NCBI GenBank assembly: GCA_905214425.1
Contig: CAJMLY010000036.1
Location: forward strand, 1 to 15,585
From: an uncultured bacterium
GTDB taxonomy: Bacteria; Actinomycetota; Coriobacteriia; Coriobacteriales; Coriobacteriaceae
Length of the DNA stretch: 15,585 nucleotides
Reading direction: 5' to 3'
Each line of letters opens with the position of its first letter. Position 1 is the stretch's first letter. Made by a program: the position numbers and the translations under genes. Under the pieces are notes generated by a model. That model was not told the origin of the DNA, did not search any database, and worked only from the letters and a program-made list of their open reading frames with translations. This document shows positions 13,640-15,585 of the stretch, piece by piece.

Positions 13640-15585
13640 ATGGGTGCTCCCAAGACCGGCAACGTAAGGAACGTGGTGCTCGTAGGCCAAGGCGGGGTGG
13701 GCAAGACTTCACTCGCCGAAGCCATGCTCCACCTTTCCGGCAAGACCGCCCGCTTGGGCGGCCACGACGGCACCAAGCCCACGCTCGACTATGACCCCGA
13801 AGAGGTCAAGCGTGCATTTTCCATCTCGACGACCATTGCGCCGATCGACTGGAAGGGCGCGCGCATCAATGTGCTCGATGCCCCGTGCTATCCCGATTTT
13901 ATCGGCGACGCCTTTGCCGCGATGAGCGTCTGCGAGACGGCTCTGTTTGTGGTCGACGCCGAGGCCGGCCCGCAGCCGACGACGGTTAAGCTCTGGTATG
14001 CCGCCGAGGACCTGCGCCTGGCGCGTGCGGTGTTCGTAAACCGCCTGTCGCGCTCCGAGGCCAGCTTTGCGTCCACTATGGAACTGCTGCAGGAGCGCTT
14101 TGGTACGCGCTTGGGCGCCGTGACCCTGGGCTGGGGCGAGGGCGAGGACTTTGACGGCATCATCGACCTGGTGCGTATGAAGGCGCGCCATTGCAACGGC
14201 ACCGAAGCCGTTGAGTCGGAGATTCCCGAGGAGTATCGTGCCCAGGCCGAGGAGGCCCATGACCATCTGTGCGAGCTGGTGGCCGAGGCTGACGACGAAC
14301 TGATGATGAAGTACTTGGAAGGCGAGGAGACGCTGACGCAGGAGGAGCTTGAAGGCCTGCTGTCGAAGGCGATCGCCGAGCGCATCTTTGTGCCGGTCTT
14401 TGCGGGCGATTGCATTAAGGAGCAGGGCGTCAACTCGCTGATGGACGACATTGCCACGTACTTCCCGGCGCCGACCGACTACGGCGAGATGCCGCTTATC
14501 GACGGCGATTCGCTTAAGATCTCGAGTGACGATGATCGTCCGGTGGCGTTTGTGTTTAAGACGCTGGCCGATCCGCAGCAGGGTCGCATCAGCTTTATCA
14601 AGGTGCTGACGGGCACGCTTGAGCCGGGCCTTGAGCTGATCAACGCGCGTACCCGCAAGAGCGATCGTCTGGCCCACCTGTATGTGATGTGCGGCCGCGA
14701 TATGACCGAGGTTGGCCACGCTTATGCCGGTGACATCATCGTGGCACCCAAGCTGGCGGCCGAGACGGGCGATACGCTCTCGATTACCGGCAAGGTCGAG
14801 GCTGCGGCGTTTAAGTTCCCCAACTCGCAGTACCGCATTGCCATCGAGGCCGAGAATCGCGGGGACGAAGAGAAGCTCTACACGTTTATCGAGAAGGCCT
14901 GCAAGGCCGATCCGACCATGAGCATCGACCGCGACGAGGAGACCGGCCAGACCATTATCTCCGCCGTTGGTGAGGCGCAGGTTTCGGTGCTGCTCAACCG
15001 TTTGGAGGATCGCACCAAGGTCGTGGCCAAGAGCGTGCCGATCCGCATTCCGTATCGCGAGACCATTCGCCGTACGGCAAGTGCCCAGGGCCGCCACAAG
15101 AAGCAGACCGGCGGCGCCGGTCAGTACGGCGACTGCTGGCTGCGCGTGGAGCCGCTCATTGGGCCCGACGGCACGAGCGATGGCTATGAGTTTGTGGACG
15201 AGGTCGTGGGCGGCCGCATTCCGCGCTCGCTGATCCCTGCCGTGGACAAGGGCGTCCAGGAGACTATGAAGGACGGCATCATTGCCGGCTACCCGCTCAC
15301 GGGCATTCGCGTGGCTGTGTACGATGGCTCGTATCACAGCGTTGACTCCAACGAGATGGCGTTCCGCGCGGCGGCCCGCATCGGCCTGCGCAAGGCGTGC
15401 GCCGATGCCGACCCGGTGGTGCTGGAGCCCATCGAGGAAATCACGGTGACGATCCCCGAGAGCTATGCCGGCGCCGTGATGGGCGACATCTCGGCCTCGC
15501 GCGGTCGCGTGACGGGCATGGAGACCGACGAGCGCGGTGATACCGTGGTCATTGCCCAGGCGCCGCTGGCCGAGCTGACGGATTA
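13640..15585 (+). CDS. Elongation factor G-like protein (EF-G2 type), 3' end cut by the window
   Basis: A translational-GTPase-family protein, 648 codons visible and still open at the edge; EF-G2 proteins run to about 680-700 residues. The P-loop is GQGGVGKTS (16-24). The DTPGHVDF motif of EF-G reads DAPCYPDF (80-87), so the position of EF-G's catalytic histidine is Tyr84 and the glycine is Cys83. The NKxD motif reads NRLS (134-137), losing the guanine-selecting Asp. Domains II to V follow: VAFVFKTLADPQQGRISFIKVLTG marks domain II, GQYGDCWLRVEP and NEMAFRAAARIGL domain IV, and SYAGAVMGDISASRGRVTGME domain V. The ATG follows AGGAGG closely. Actinobacterial FusA2-type proteins share the Tyr. 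Function in that group is unsettled; it is not the main EF-G. Confidence 0.9.
   Translation, partial: MGAPKTGNVRNVVLVGQGGVGKTSLAEAMLHLSGKTARLGGHDGTKPTLDYDPEEVKRAFSISTTIAPIDWKGARINVLDAPCYPDFIGDAFAAMSVCETALFVVDAEAGPQPTTVKLWYAAEDLRLARAVFVNRLSRSEASFASTMELLQERFGTRLGAVTLGWGEGEDFDGIIDLVRMKARHCNGTEAVESEIPEEYRAQAEEAHDHLCELVAEADDELMMKYLEGEETLTQEELEGLLSKAIAERIFVPVFAGDCIKEQGVNSLMDDIATYFPAPTDYGEMPLIDGDSLKISSDDDRPVAFVFKTLADPQQGRISFIKVLTGTLEPGLELINARTRKSDRLAHLYVMCGRDMTEVGHAYAGDIIVAPKLAAETGDTLSITGKVEAAAFKFPNSQYRIAIEAENRGDEEKLYTFIEKACKADPTMSIDRDEETGQTIISAVGEAQVSVLLNRLEDRTKVVAKSVPIRIPYRETIRRTASAQGRHKKQTGGAGQYGDCWLRVEPLIGPDGTSDGYEFVDEVVGGRIPRSLIPAVDKGVQETMKDGIIAGYPLTGIRVAVYDGSYHSVDSNEMAFRAAARIGLRKACADADPVVLEPIEEITVTIPESYAGAVMGDISASRGRVTGMETDERGDTVVIAQAPLAELTD

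Noticed and set aside
13709..15337. Minus-strand open frame of 542 codons over the EF-G-like gene.
   Set aside because: Antisense shadow; the plus strand encodes all domains of an EF-G-family protein.

Overview
The window reads as chromosome of a high-GC, Gram-positive-type bacterium. The best fit is Actinomycetota, class Coriobacteriia (a Collinsella-like gut anaerobe). This rests on the GC-rich genes with strong AGGAGG-type ribosome sites, the tilS-hpt-ftsH cluster, a twin-arginine lipoprotein, and an actinobacterial-type EF-G-like GTPase. The genus is inferred from gene style and was not checked by database. Nearly everything recognisable is housekeeping or transport. I found no phage, CRISPR, toxin-antitoxin or defence locus.

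Layout: (1) 1-98, the end of an unidentified, hairpin-rich transcript and its terminator. (2) 163-630 (-), an unknown tail-anchored small protein that diverges from an hsp20 gene (908-1339, +). The shared spacer holds a HAIR-like inverted repeat. (3) A convergent terminator, then a WalJ/YycJ-type metallo-beta-lactamase-fold hydrolase (1422-2231, -). It diverges from the tilS (2280-3818), hpt (3966-4514), ftsH (4516-6651) cluster, which covers tRNA-Ile decoding, purine salvage and membrane proteolysis. (4) A class I aminotransferase (6841-8025) and a YcdX-like PHP phosphatase (8191-9012), each with its own promoter candidate. (5) An RlmD-type rRNA methyltransferase (9091-10539, -) whose N-terminus is a Lys/Ser-rich tail instead of a TRAM domain. 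(6) A three-gene polar amino acid ABC importer (10889-13340, +): Tat/lipobox binding protein, permease and ATPase. (7) An EF-G2-like translational GTPase (13640 to the edge, +), open at the 3' end, with degenerate G motifs and a long structured leader.

The least explained material is non-coding. There are three different palindromic elements: a perfect 25-bp hairpin (6720-6781), a 147-bp nested palindrome with 39-nt arms (10649-10795), and an imperfect palindrome between permease and ATPase genes of the ABC operon (12409-12540). There are also operator-like repeats before hsp20 (751-771) and the ABC operon (10851-10870), and a recurring TACAAT -10-like hexamer just upstream of five genes. These are the parts worth a second look. 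The coding content itself is mostly conventional.
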